Made by a program: the position numbers and the translations under genes
The notes under the pieces: model-generated
What the model saw: only the letters and a program-made list of their open reading frames with translations
The model's database searches: none
Told to the model about the DNA's origin: nothing
Assembly: GCA_013361075.1 (NCBI GenBank)
Contig: JABWAJ010000004.1
Span: forward strand, 1-31,542
Length of the DNA stretch: 31,542 nucleotides
Direction: 5' to 3'
Origin: Saprospiraceae bacterium
Lineage (GTDB): Bacteria; Bacteroidota; Bacteroidia; Chitinophagales; Saprospiraceae
Part shown: positions 8,882-17,355 of the stretch, piece by piece
How the letters are laid out: each line of letters opens with the position of its first letter
Numbering within the stretch: position 1 is the stretch's first letter

Positions 8882-9080
8882 GGGTTTCCGACAATTTTCC
8901 TGCTTTACTTTTTTAATCCCACACCGTTTTTCGTGCTCTTTTGCGGAGTCGCGGTAAAGTGTAACTCCGCGCATTCCTTTTCACCAACGTGGATCATCCT
9001 GATCAGGCTACCCGGCTGCTCTATTTCTTCGGAGCAGGCACTGGACTTGCTTTGCCTGGATGCCGCAAAAACAAAAGCGT

Positions 9081-10550
9081 ATGAGTTTATTTGTAAAAAA
9101 ACCACTTGCCACACTCCTGTCTGAAAGTCGGGAAGAAGGACAACACAGCCTGAGCCGGCGCATTAGCTCCACCGGATTGGTCCTATTGGGCATTGGTGCC
9201 ATCATTGGTGCCGGATTGTTTGTGCGCACTGCCGATGCTGCCGCTTTCCATGCCGGGCCGGGCGTTACCATTTCTTTTGTCGTCGCGGCCATTGGTTGTG
9301 CCCTGGCCGGGCTTTGCTATGCAGAATTTGCTTCCATGATCCCCATCTCCGGAAGTGCTTATACTTACTCGTATGCCACGATGGGGCAATTTATAGCCTG
9401 GATCATCGGCTGGGATCTGGTGCTTGAATATGCCCTTGGAGCAGCAACAGTGAGCATTGCGTGGTCGGAATACCTCAATAAATTTCTTGAACAATTTATT
9501 GGCCAGGACTGGACAATCCCTTATGCGTGGTGCCATTCTCCGTTCCAGGTATCTCCTGCCGGAGAGCACGGGATTGTCAACCTGCCTGCACTTCTCATTT
9601 TGTTGTTGCTGACCATGGTCCTGATCCGGGGCATCAGAGAATCAGCAGCCGTAAACAGCATCATTGTGGTGGTCAAAGTGGTCATTGTCATTCTGTTCAT
9701 TGCGTTGGGTTGGTCGTTTATCAACCCCGCCAACCATGCCCCGTTCATTCCACCTGTTTCGGAGTACACCAACAGCCTGGGGCTAACCCGGCAATTCGGA
9801 GGTTGGGGCGGCATACTGGCGGGTGCCGGCATCGTATTTTTTGCCTTCATCGGGTTTGATGCGGTGTCAACCGCCGCCCAGGAAACCATCAACCCTAAAC
9901 GGGCATTGCCCATCGGCATCCTCGGGTCATTGGTAATCTGTACGGCCCTTTACATCTTATTCAGTTATGTACTTACAGGAATTGCACATTACACCGACTT
10001 TCGGGTGGCCGGCAAAGAAGCTTCGGTAACCTACGCCATTGAACAATATATGGCCGGTTATGGCTGGTTGGCTAAGTTCATTACTTTAGCGATTCTGTTT
10101 GGCTTTTCTTCTGTAATTCTGGTCATGTTGCTGGGTCAGAGCCGGGTGTTTTACTCCATGTCACGCGACGGGTTGGTGCCCTCCATTTTTTCTGAGGTGC
10201 ACGCTAAATTCCGTACTCCCTGGAAATCCAATATCCTGTTTCTGTTTTTTGTCGGGGCCTTTGCCGCTTTTGTACCGGGCGAAGTGGTGGGCGATATGAC
10301 CAGTATCGGGGCCTTGTTTGCTTTTATTCTGGTCTGCATCGGTGTCATCATCATGCGGAAAAAGGAACCGGATGCCCCCCGTGCTTTCAAAACGCCGCTG
10401 GTACCTTTTGTGCCCATACTCGGTGCTGTTGTTTGCGGGGCCATGATTGTTGGGCTGGGCTGGGCAAACTGGTCGCGCCTCGGTATTTGGTTGCTGATCG
10501 GATTGGTGATTTATTTTGGATACAGCAGGCGGCATGCGGTAATTAAATAA
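9081..10550 (+). CDS. APC-family amino acid permease
   Basis: This is a 489-residue inner-membrane transporter with 12 or more hydrophobic segments. The APC-superfamily signature LLGIGAIIGAGLFVRTA follows an N-terminal cytoplasmic tail, as in the cationic amino acid transporter / YfnA group. Further family features are ISGSAYTYSYATMGQF, GWDLVLEYALG and FFAFIGFDAVSTAAQET. It probably imports amino acids by proton symport or exchange; substrate specificity is not readable. I prefer the start at 9081 (MSLFVKKPLATLL), typical of YfnA-like proteins, over the ATG at 9060. It is followed by a repeat-rich spacer and a convergent gene. Confidence 0.93.
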   Translation: MSLFVKKPLATLLSESREEGQHSLSRRISSTGLVLLGIGAIIGAGLFVRTADAAAFHAGPGVTISFVVAAIGCALAGLCYAEFASMIPISGSAYTYSYATMGQFIAWIIGWDLVLEYALGAATVSIAWSEYLNKFLEQFIGQDWTIPYAWCHSPFQVSPAGEHGIVNLPALLILLLLTMVLIRGIRESAAVNSIIVVVKVVIVILFIALGWSFINPANHAPFIPPVSEYTNSLGLTRQFGGWGGILAGAGIVFFAFIGFDAVSTAAQETINPKRALPIGILGSLVICTALYILFSYVLTGIAHYTDFRVAGKEASVTYAIEQYMAGYGWLAKFITLAILFGFSSVILVMLLGQSRVFYSMSRDGLVPSIFSEVHAKFRTPWKSNILFLFFVGAFAAFVPGEVVGDMTSIGALFAFILVCIGVIIMRKKEPDAPRAFKTPLVPFVPILGAVVCGAMIVGLGWANWSRLGIWLLIGLVIYFGYSRRHAVIK

Positions 10551-10593
10551 TAGCGGCCTGTGTTGTTCAGTAACTTCGGAGAGAATATGGAGT

Positions 10594-10730
10594 GAGGCAA
10601 GGATGAAGGGCAAAGGGCAAGTTTATCCCGTAAAGCTTAAAGTTTTTACAATCAATCTGATTGATTACACGAAATCTTTTGATTTTACGAAAATATTGCC
10701 TTTTGCCTCTTGCCCTTTGCCTTTTGTTAC
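10594..10730. repeat. Inverted heptanucleotide repeats between convergent genes
   Basis: The right half (10696-10723) is four tandem heptamers of the form TTGCCYY, followed by TTGTTAC. The left half (10609-10621) carries the same unit in reverse orientation, GGCAAAGGGCAAG, which is an exact 13-bp inverted match to 10709-10721. Between them AATCAATC and GATTGATT (10650-10666) form a second perfect 8-bp hairpin. The whole stretch could fold into one long structure. It lies between the permease and the convergent haem-binding gene and may act as a bidirectional terminator. Confidence 0.65.
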
Positions 10731-10742
10731 TTTCTTCTCCGG

Positions 10743-11114
10743 TCACGATAATTTTTTGACCAATTTTGACGCCCATTTTTTCATGGTCGCCATTTCTTTG
10801 TCTGTCAATTTTTTATCGGGCATTTTTTCCAGGAATTTTGCCGGCGGCATGGAGCCCTCTTCTACAACTTTCAGGATGCCTTTCATCGCTTCGAGCTGTT
10901 TTTCCTGATCCAGTCCGGCTAAAGTTTCCCAGTTCAATTTTTCCATGGCTTTTTTCGCTTTGCTGTCGTTGCTGTGGCAGCCAAAACACTTAGCCTGTAC
11001 AATGGCATTTACTTTTTTAGGCATTTTAAATGCGGTGGTATCGGCGACTGTAAATCCGGCCAACAGTACAGTGACCGCCAAAAAGAATGTGGCGAGTTGA
11101 AATGTTTTTTTCAT
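10743..11114 (-). CDS. Exported CxxCH haem-binding (cytochrome c-like) protein
   Basis: The 123-residue protein starts with a signal peptide ([20 protein letters not shown]). It carries one covalent haem motif, CFGCH at residues 43-47, followed by a Met-containing loop GSMPPAKF (88-95) that could supply the axial methionine. This resembles the short Haem_bd-domain proteins of Bacteroidota, which are periplasmic or lipid-associated electron carriers or haem sensors. I chose the internal Met at 11114 because it begins the signal peptide; an upstream ATG at 11153 adds 13 non-signal residues. It is convergent with the permease. No oxidase or cytochrome genes are adjacent, so its redox partner is unknown. 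Confidence 0.85.
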
Positions 11115-11224
11115 GTCCAATGTTTGTGTTTGAATAATAGTTTTGCCGGGCAAATTAAGAAACTTTACCTAAATTACAACCCACCTTGATTTATACGTTA
11201 AAATAGATTGATATAACAAATAAA

Positions 11225-11701
11225 ATGCACGGACAACACCACTACCGCCTGACGCTTCAGTGGACCGGAAATAAAGGAACCGGAACCTCCCACTACCGCG
11301 CCTATGAACGAAGCCATACCATTATTGCAGACAACAAAGTGGAGATTTTGGGATCTTCGGACCCGGCATTTCGCGGCGACCCCACGAAACACAATCCGGA
11401 AGAATTGCTGGTTGCGGCGCTTTCCAGTTGCCACATGCTCTCCTATTTACACCTTTGCGCAGTAGCCGGAGTTGTCGTCACAGCTTATGTCGATCAGGCA
11501 AGCGGCACCATGGTGGAGACAGCAGATGGAGGCGGGCATTTTACGGAAGTGACCTTGAATCCGGTTGTGACGGTGGCAGAACCTGCTATGATGGAAAAGG
11601 CGAACGCATTGCATGGAAAAGCCAGTGAGGTGTGCTTTATCGCCAATTCAGTCAATTTTCCGGTTCACCACCGCCCAACCTGTAAAATAGAGGATCAGTA
11701 A
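11225..11701 (+). CDS. OsmC-family peroxiredoxin-like protein
   Basis: OsmC/Ohr proteins are cytoplasmic thiol peroxidases that detoxify organic hydroperoxides with a pair of Cys residues. The 158-residue length is typical. The motifs are HNPEELLVAALSSCHMLSYL (56-75), with the probable peroxidatic Cys69, and EVCFIANSVNFPV (135-147), with Cys137 as resolving partner. The N-terminal DPAFRGDPTKHNPEE block is typical of the OsmC subgroup rather than Ohr. It stands alone with its own upstream spacer of about 110 bases after the divergent haem-binding gene. Confidence 0.93.
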   Translation: MHGQHHYRLTLQWTGNKGTGTSHYRAYERSHTIIADNKVEILGSSDPAFRGDPTKHNPEELLVAALSSCHMLSYLHLCAVAGVVVTAYVDQASGTMVETADGGGHFTEVTLNPVVTVAEPAMMEKANALHGKASEVCFIANSVNFPVHHRPTCKIEDQ

Positions 11702-11865
11702 TTTTCGGGAATTTTTCAGGCTGCAGCCGATTGGTCGCGCCGGGAATATTTTGGATCAAGGTTGACGTTGTTACATGAACCGGTTGGGCCGCTCTGCCAT
11801 TTCCGTGATCAATTAGACTGTTTTCTTAATTTGAATATTGACAGATACCAGCCTTCCAGTAGCTG

Positions 11866-12201
11866 TCATGATATTAAGTGATTTAGAGCTTGTTCTTTTT
11901 TCCATTCAGCCATTCCATCTTTGTCAATTTGCTTCAAAATATCATTTCTACTGTATTTGAGCAGTTTTCCTTTTTTATCTATCCAATAAACTGCATTTTC
12001 TCCGGGAGGAATGATGCTTTTGATTTTTCTCCCAGTCAGGGGCCTTCCAACACTTGTTCATGTCATATGCCCCATCAGCATTGACTGCGGTAATGGCCGT
12101 TTCAAAAGGTGTTAATCTGGGAGTAACTTGGTGCACAAAGATTGAACCTCATCTACGCCCGTAAGAGCTAACCACTGCGATTCATGCAACAATGCCCTCT
12201 C
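11866..12201 (-). pseudogene. Decayed unidentified gene with at least two frameshifts
   Basis: On the minus strand three overlapping frames give a continuous protein-like sequence. LLHESQWLALTGVDEVQSL covers about 12201-12138. VTPRLTPFETAITAVNADGA and MNKCWKAPDWEKNQ cover about 12140-12025. IIPPGENAVYWIDKKGKLLK and DILKQIDKDGMAEWKKEQAL run to a TGA at 11866-11868. Passing between them needs frameshifts near 12140 and near 12025. No intact start is visible, so the 5' end is also lost. I do not recognise the family. This accounts for most of the 650-base stretch between the OsmC gene and the PAS kinase; nothing else is seen in 11702-11865 or 12202-12353. Confidence 0.6.
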
Positions 12202-12353
12202 TCACGATCATTCGGGAAAGACGTCAATAAATTTGGCAATCGAAGATTGTATCCGTAAGTTTGCCTACGCATTCGCACCCGGTGATCGGGGCTGCCGATG
12301 CAATTATATCTTTAATATTCAATGGGTTAAGACTCATTATTGATCCACTTTTA

Positions 12354-13511
12354 ATGGAGGAGAAAAAAAAATTGATGCTCGAAAGCAAAGCCGGTTTCCA
12401 AGCCTTGTTCGAATACGCAACAGTTGGCATCCTGGTTGTTGGCAACGGGGGGCAGATTGAATTGGCCAATCCTTTCATCGAAAAACTGTTCGGTTATACC
12501 CATGCCGAGCTCGTTCGGCAGCCCGTTGAAATTTTAATCCCGGAGACCTTTCGGGCTAAACATGTGCAATACCGGGAAGCTTATGCCCAAAAGCCCAAGG
12601 TACGGCCTATGGGAGAAGGGCTGAATTTATTGGGACGCAGAAAAGATGGCTCGGAGTTTCCGGTGGAAATCAGTTTGGGGCATTATGAACTGGAAGAGAA
12701 ACAATTGTCCGTCGCATTCATTACGGACATTACAGAACGCAAGCGACACCGCGACGAACTTGAAGCCAAAGTGAAAGAAAGAACGCTTGAACTCACCCAA
12801 TCGCTTGAGCGCGAGAAGGAACTGAATGAAATGAAGTCACGTTTTGTTTCCATAGCATCCCACGAATTTCGAACGCCACTGAGCACCATCCTTTCCAGCG
12901 TTGCCTTGGTTGCCGCGTACAACAAACCCGAACAGGAAGACAAACGAAAAAAACACATTGACCGGATCAACTCCGCTGTTCAAAACCTGACCAATATTTT
13001 AAATGATTATTTGTCGCTCGACAAACTGGGGCAGGGTAAAATAGAAATCATCAAAGAATCCTTTGATTTGCACCGTTTTGCTTCGGATACAGCGGAAGAG
13101 TTGCATGGCATGCTGAAGCCAGAGCAACACATCAACATTGAGCACACCGGAGGAACGACTGTTTTCCAGGATAAAAAAATCCTGAAAAATGTGTTGTTAA
13201 ACTTACTTTCCAATGCCATAAAATATTCCGGAGCAGAGCAGGAAATCAATTTATCGCTAAAAGTTGATCCTCATTCTGTTCTTATTCAGGTAAAAGACCA
13301 GGGAATCGGCATTCCGTTAGAAGAGCAGAAAAACTTGTTCACCAAATTTTTCAGGGCAAAAAATGCATCCAACATTCAGGGCACCGGCCTCGGCCTGTAT
13401 ATTGTTAGCCGGTATGTTGAATTATTAGACGGGAACATCAGTTTTTCAAGTACTCCTGGCCAGGGCAGTGCGTTCATCGTTGAATTTCCGCAATCCTCTC
13501 CTACCCTTTAG
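12354..13511 (+). CDS. PAS-domain sensor histidine kinase
   Basis: The 385-residue cytoplasmic kinase has one PAS domain (about 13-127, with ELANPFIEKLFGY and GRRKDGSEFPVEISL), a short coiled coil (about 129-160), a HisKA domain with phospho-acceptor His170 in SHEFRTP, and a HATPase_c domain (NLLSNAIKYS N-box, DQGIGIP G1, GTGLGLYIV G2). No transmembrane segment is present, so it senses an internal signal. I chose the ATG at 12354 because it leaves a normal short lead into the PAS domain; an ATG at 12261 adds 31 residues unlike relatives. No response regulator lies next to it, so it is an orphan kinase here. Confidence 0.93.
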   Translation: MEEKKKLMLESKAGFQALFEYATVGILVVGNGGQIELANPFIEKLFGYTHAELVRQPVEILIPETFRAKHVQYREAYAQKPKVRPMGEGLNLLGRRKDGSEFPVEISLGHYELEEKQLSVAFITDITERKRHRDELEAKVKERTLELTQSLEREKELNEMKSRFVSIASHEFRTPLSTILSSVALVAAYNKPEQEDKRKKHIDRINSAVQNLTNILNDYLSLDKLGQGKIEIIKESFDLHRFASDTAEELHGMLKPEQHINIEHTGGTTVFQDKKILKNVLLNLLSNAIKYSGAEQEINLSLKVDPHSVLIQVKDQGIGIPLEEQKNLFTKFFRAKNASNIQGTGLGLYIVSRYVELLDGNISFSSTPGQGSAFIVEFPQSSPTL

Positions 13512-13778
13512 CCTGTTACTGGGGCTGTTTAATAAGGCAATAACTTCGTACAATCAGGCGATTGCTTACGAATACATCAACCTTTACGGAATGTTGCCCC
13601 TGCCCTTTTCCTCCTCCCCCCGACCGGGCGCTTAAAAAATCTTCTCAAGCCTGTCACACTGGCTACTCATTCTGCTTATAACGCGGCAGCAAAGTTTTCG
13701 GCGCCGGATACCTGCCTTTTGTTCTACAGTTCCGCTGAACAAATCCTTGTTTTTCAATACACAAAAAACATCACCAAC

Positions 13779-15611
13779 ATGCAAAAACAAATTATTTACG
13801 CGTTCCTCCTGCTGAGCTTCGCCATCCCATTATCAGCCCAGGAAGTAAAGTGGCAACGCGATCTGAAGGAAGAACTTTACAATGTGAGCTGGATCGAACA
13901 AGCCAACGAAGGCACGATCATTGCATCGGGCGATAAAGGTCTGGTGGGCTTAAACAACCAAACCGGGGCAATTGCCTGGCAGCATGCGGATCTCAAAGCC
14001 ATTGACCGCAGTACTTTCCATGCACTTGAAAACCTACCCTATTTTCAGGTGGAAACGACCAATCTGGTTGGAAAATCCCGCGCTTTGCTCATTGATGCAT
14101 CGTCGGGTAAAATCCTGTTCGACAGCAAAGAAGAAAACCTGAAAATCGGTGCCCACCATTTGATGCCGGCACTTTCAGGGATTATTTTTGAACTAAAGCA
14201 GGAATCCCGCAACAAGCTGATGTTTTTCGATTATTCCAAAAACGAAAAGCGCTGGATGACCGACATCAGCGAAGCTTCAGGAGGCTTGACTTCAGTGGTA
14301 AAAAAATCGCTTGGTCTGACGAGTTTTTTGAGCTACGCGCCCCAACTTGCCGGAAACGACCGCATTTTGATCGGAGAAAAGGAAAAAGTGTACATGCTTG
14401 GACTGGCCGACGGAAAAGTAATCTGGTCGCAGGAAATGGACGACAAACTGAACGCGCTTTTGTATGTTGAATCCGACAAAAAGGTTTATGCCGGCATTAA
14501 GAAAAAACTGATGGTAATGGATGGCGCAACCGGAAAAGACCTGACCGATGGTAAAATGAAAATCGGCAGTTCTCTCGAACAAATTTACCCCAACAAAGCT
14601 GGCCAATTGGTGATCGTTGCCGCTGACGGTTTCAATCTGCTGAACCCTGCCACAGGAAGTCTGGTATGGAAAAAATCTCATGCTCTGGAAGGTCTTTCTC
14701 AGGTACTGGAAGTTGGCGACGATTACTATGCGGTTGGCGGATTTGAAAAAGGCAGCGTCATTTCCCGGGTAAGCAAAGACGGGGAACGCGTTTGGAAAGA
14801 AAACGTTGACGGATTTGCCTACTACTTTAAACCCATCGAAAAAGGCATTTTTTACCTGTCTACCGAAAAATCGAACATCATCAGCTACGATGGAGAAAAG
14901 TTGTGGAAAAAAGACATTCGCTTCAAATCCATACCAGCGGTAGATGTTGATTTAAAAAACAAAGAAGTGGTCTTTTATGAAGACAATACCCTGCACCGGT
15001 TCAACCTCGAATCCGGAAATATAGAGACGTTGAACGAAGACATCAAGCTGGAAAAAGTAAAAGATTTTACGGCAAATCTGCAGGTTCGGCCCGATGGCTA
15101 CTTAATCTATACCCCTCAGCACACAGCTTTTGTAGACAAAAAAGGGGGCATCCGGTATAACCTGTATTATCCGCCGCTGGTAACTTTCGGCGGTTTTGCC
15201 AGCGTGGCTCAGTTTGGTGCCAATATAGCCGGCGTTGATGTGGACATTAAGGGCAATCTTGAAACCATCAAGTCTTTGGATAAGTTAAGCCACGGTTCCT
15301 TAAAAAGCTCCGGCGACCAGAACGAGGGCACAACCAAAGAGTCTGTTGCTGCCGGCCTTTACTCCAATAACCAGCCGCTTTATGAAATCACGAAAAAGCG
15401 GTTCAGCAACTCCAAACAAATTAAAGACCACGCTTTTATTGTCACCGGAGACGATACGGGTTCCCGCATTGTCATGGTCAACAAAGATTCGGGCAAAGTG
15501 GAAAAGGCCATTCCATTGAAGGACAAATCCCCAAGCTATCTGATTGACGTGATTGACAACCGCGTGTTTTTGAATGAGAACAACAAGCTCATTAGTTGTT
15601 ATCAAATGTAA
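13779..15611 (+). CDS. Secreted PQQ-like beta-propeller repeat protein
   Basis: The 610-residue protein has a signal peptide (MQKQIIYAFLLLSFAIPLSAQ). It then has repeated propeller blades of the PQQ_2 type, marked by recurring patterns such as GLNNQTGAIAWQH, LGLADGKVIWSQE, LLNPATGSLVWKK and VSKDGERVWKE. The blades resemble BamB or quinoprotein dehydrogenases, but no PQQ-enzyme active-site residues are evident. A scaffolding or binding role in the periplasm or at the cell surface is more likely than catalysis. No T9SS sorting domain is present at the C-terminus. The start at 13779 begins the signal peptide exactly. Two hairpins lie downstream (15625-15657 and 15781-15812). Confidence 0.85.
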   Translation: MQKQIIYAFLLLSFAIPLSAQEVKWQRDLKEELYNVSWIEQANEGTIIASGDKGLVGLNNQTGAIAWQHADLKAIDRSTFHALENLPYFQVETTNLVGKSRALLIDASSGKILFDSKEENLKIGAHHLMPALSGIIFELKQESRNKLMFFDYSKNEKRWMTDISEASGGLTSVVKKSLGLTSFLSYAPQLAGNDRILIGEKEKVYMLGLADGKVIWSQEMDDKLNALLYVESDKKVYAGIKKKLMVMDGATGKDLTDGKMKIGSSLEQIYPNKAGQLVIVAADGFNLLNPATGSLVWKKSHALEGLSQVLEVGDDYYAVGGFEKGSVISRVSKDGERVWKENVDGFAYYFKPIEKGIFYLSTEKSNIISYDGEKLWKKDIRFKSIPAVDVDLKNKEVVFYEDNTLHRFNLESGNIETLNEDIKLEKVKDFTANLQVRPDGYLIYTPQHTAFVDKKGGIRYNLYYPPLVTFGGFASVAQFGANIAGVDVDIKGNLETIKSLDKLSHGSLKSSGDQNEGTTKESVAAGLYSNNQPLYEITKKRFSNSKQIKDHAFIVTGDDTGSRIVMVNKDSGKVEKAIPLKDKSPSYLIDVIDNRVFLNENNKLISCYQM

Positions 15612-15624
15612 GTTGTCCGTGGCA

Positions 15625-15657
15625 AGTGAGGGTGTCACTCTAAGCGACGCCCTCACT
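15625..15657 (+). terminator. Hairpin directly after the PQQ-repeat gene
   Basis: AGTGAGGGTGTC (15625-15636) pairs with GACGCCCTCACT (15646-15657), 12 pairs with one G-U, around a nine-base loop. It begins 14 bases after the stop codon. No T-tract follows, so it may be a processing or RNA-stability hairpin instead. Confidence 0.45.
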
Positions 15658-15682
15658 AACCGCCATGGAAAGTTTTCAGAAA

Positions 15683-15718
15683 CGCAGAGAACGCAAACGA
15701 CGCGGAGAACGCGGAGTA
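15683..15718. repeat. Tandem 9-mer repeats (CGCGGAGAA family)
   Basis: Four consecutive 9-mers follow each other without gaps: CGCAGAGAA, CGCAAACGA, CGCGGAGAA, CGCGGAGTA. A loosely inverted counterpart lies at about 15739-15756 (CCCCGTTCTCGTGTTTAC). The same unit family occurs at 17904-17989. Confidence 0.65.
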
Positions 15719-15780
15719 GTGAAGCATTCCCCGTTCTCGTGTTTACATTGTAGAATTCCCTGTAAATTAGAATAAGACAC

Positions 15781-15812
15781 GCCCGGGCATCCCAAACATT
15801 GGATGTCCGGGC
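15781..15812 (+). terminator. GC-rich hairpin upstream of the CoA-transferase gene
   Basis: GCCCGGGCATCC (15781-15792) pairs with GGATGTCCGGGC (15801-15812), 12 pairs with one G-U, around an eight-base loop. GCTGCGTTTT follows. It is plausible as a rho-independent terminator of the upstream gene, although the T-tract starts six bases late. Confidence 0.5.
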
Positions 15813-15886
15813 GCTGCGTTTTAAGAATGACAACAATCATCACCGGCCCTGAGATTTATCAGCTACACCAAATAGCGTCCGGAGTG

Positions 15887-15894
15887 TACCTTTG
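15887..15894 (+). promoter_or_regulatory. -7 element of the CoA-transferase gene
   Basis: TACCTTTG fits the Bacteroidota -7 consensus TAnnTTTG and lies 44 bases before the ATG at 15939. No clean -33 TTTG is seen at the expected spacing, so the assignment is tentative. Confidence 0.4.
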
Positions 15895-15938
15895 TGGCGA
15901 GATAAATGAATTTCTGCTCTTTTTGAAATCCACAACAC

Positions 15939-17213
15939 ATGAACTTTGTAACACCGGAAGCAGCCGTTTCCATCATCAATAGCCACGATCGCGTATTCAT
16001 CCACGGTGGTGCCGCCACCCCCACACGACTGGTGCACGCGCTTACCAACCGCCACGCCGAATTGTCTGGCGTAGAAATTACCCACCTGCACACCGAAGGC
16101 GACGCGCCGTATTCCGATCCGGTTTATGCGAAGTCTTTCCACGTCAATGCTTTTTTTGTAGGCAAAAACATCCGCCAGCATGTGAATGAAATCAACGTGC
16201 AGTACATCCCGATGTTTTTGAGTGAAATCCCCCTGTTCATCCGCCGCAAAAAATATCCGATTGATGTGGCCATCGTACAGGTGAGTCCTCCGGGCCCGCA
16301 CGGGTTTTGTTCGCTCGGCGTTTCAGTTGACATTGCCAAAGCAGCCTGTGAAGTAGCCGGCAAAATCATTGCGCTTGTAAATCCGAACATGCCGCGGACG
16401 CACGGAGACGGGTTCATCCACCACTCAAAATTCGCAGCTGCGGTGTACGCAGAAGACCCGATTCACGAAGTCCGGAACGGAAAAATGAGCGACATTGAAA
16501 TGGCCATTGGGGAAAATGTGGCCGGGTTAATCGAAGATGGCGCTTCGCTGCAAATGGGCATCGGCGGAATCCCGAATGCCGTGCTCCAGTTCCTCACCAA
16601 CCACAAAAACCTCGGCGTGCATACGGAAATGTTTTCCGACGGCATCCTGCCTTTGGTGGAAAGCGGAGTGATCAACGGCAAATTAAAATCCAAACACCCG
16701 GGCAAAATTGTCTCGTCGTTCGCCATGGGCACCCGCGCCCTGTACGACTTCATGCACGACAACCCGGAAGTGGCCATGCTTGACGTTGCCTACGTCAACG
16801 ACACTTCTGTGATCAGGAAACTCAAAAAAGTAACCGCCATCAACAGTGCCATCGAAATTGACCTTACCGGCCAGGTTTGCGCCGACTCCATTGGTTCTGA
16901 AATATTCAGCGGCGTCGGCGGGCAAATGGACTTCATCCGCGGCGCTTCCCTGAGCGACGGCGGTAAACCGATCATCGCACTGGCTTCGGCCACAGCCAAA
17001 GGGGTTTCCAAAATCGCACCGGTACTGAAAAGTGGCGCCGGCGTCGTGACCACCCGCGCCCACGTGCAATACGTCGCTACAGAATACGGCGTGGTGGATT
17101 TGTACGGTAAAAACATCGCGCAACGCGCCAAAGCACTGATTGGCATCGCGCACCCGGATCACCGGGAAATACTGGAAACACAGGCGTATGAGTTGTACGG
17201 GCGGTGTTGGTAG
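15939..17213 (+). CDS. Acetyl-CoA hydrolase/CoA-transferase family protein (4-hydroxybutyrate/acetate type)
   Basis: The 424-residue protein matches the acetyl-CoA hydrolase/transferase family, such as 4-hydroxybutyrate CoA-transferase and acetate:succinate CoA-transferase. Key features are VSPPGPHGFCSLGVSVD (115-131), the glycine loop QMGIGGIPNAVL (205-216) for CoA binding, and HTEMFSDG (228-235) with Glu230 as the likely nucleophile that forms the glutamyl-CoA thioester. It moves CoA between acetate and a carboxylate in acyl-CoA or fermentation metabolism in the cytoplasm; the exact acceptor cannot be told from sequence. It is flanked by hairpins and repeats and appears to be transcribed alone. 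Confidence 0.92.
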   Translation: MNFVTPEAAVSIINSHDRVFIHGGAATPTRLVHALTNRHAELSGVEITHLHTEGDAPYSDPVYAKSFHVNAFFVGKNIRQHVNEINVQYIPMFLSEIPLFIRRKKYPIDVAIVQVSPPGPHGFCSLGVSVDIAKAACEVAGKIIALVNPNMPRTHGDGFIHHSKFAAAVYAEDPIHEVRNGKMSDIEMAIGENVAGLIEDGASLQMGIGGIPNAVLQFLTNHKNLGVHTEMFSDGILPLVESGVINGKLKSKHPGKIVSSFAMGTRALYDFMHDNPEVAMLDVAYVNDTSVIRKLKKVTAINSAIEIDLTGQVCADSIGSEIFSGVGGQMDFIRGASLSDGGKPIIALASATAKGVSKIAPVLKSGAGVVTTRAHVQYVATEYGVVDLYGKNIAQRAKALIGIAHPDHREILETQAYELYGRCW

Positions 17214-17227
17214 GGGAAGCGCGGTAG

Positions 17228-17248
17228 GGGCGACCCTCGCGGTCGCCC
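17228..17248 (+). terminator. GGGCGACC hairpin after the CoA-transferase gene
   Basis: GGGCGACC (17228-17235) and GGTCGCCC (17241-17248) form a perfect 8-bp GC-rich stem with a five-base loop, 14 bases after the stop codon. There is no T-tract. From memory, similar GGCGACC/GGTCGCC hairpins recur as dispersed repeats in many genomes, so this could be a repeat rather than a dedicated terminator. Confidence 0.45.
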
Positions 17249-17311
17249 TGCATGTCGTTCAGCGAGATTATGAAGAATTAGTAGTGATCAACAGGTAGTT
17301 GCGATTTTTGT

Positions 17312-17319
17312 TATATTTG
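17312..17319 (+). promoter_or_regulatory. -7 element of the SIR2-like gene
   Basis: TATATTTG matches the Bacteroidota -7 consensus and lies 36 bases before the ATG at 17356. A -33 TTTG at the usual distance is not evident. Confidence 0.45.
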
Positions 17320-17355
17320 CCTTACCAGTAAGCCAATACAATAACTCGCAAGGCA

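Noticed and set aside
8905..9027. Minus-strand frame containing GEKECAELHFTATPQKSTKN and a 7-bp hairpin GCGGAGT/ACTCCGC on the same stretch
   Set aside because: It looks somewhat protein-like, but there is no usable start, it overlaps the region before the permease start, and I cannot name a family. It may be a dispersed repeat or remnant; a translated search would decide.
9183..10613. Several minus-strand open frames over the permease gene
   Set aside because: All are antisense shadows of the APC permease with skewed composition and no motifs.
11890..12084. 64-codon plus-strand open frame rich in Phe
   Set aside because: It is antisense to the decayed minus-strand gene at 11866-12201, which gives much better protein-like sequence.
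12261..12353. In-frame N-terminal extension of the PAS kinase starting at 12261
   Set aside because: The added 31 residues do not resemble the usual short lead before the PAS domain; the ATG at 12354 is more plausible.
15300..15836. 178-codon minus-strand open frame
   Set aside because: It is antisense to the end of the PQQ-repeat gene and runs through the repeat and hairpin region; no motifs.
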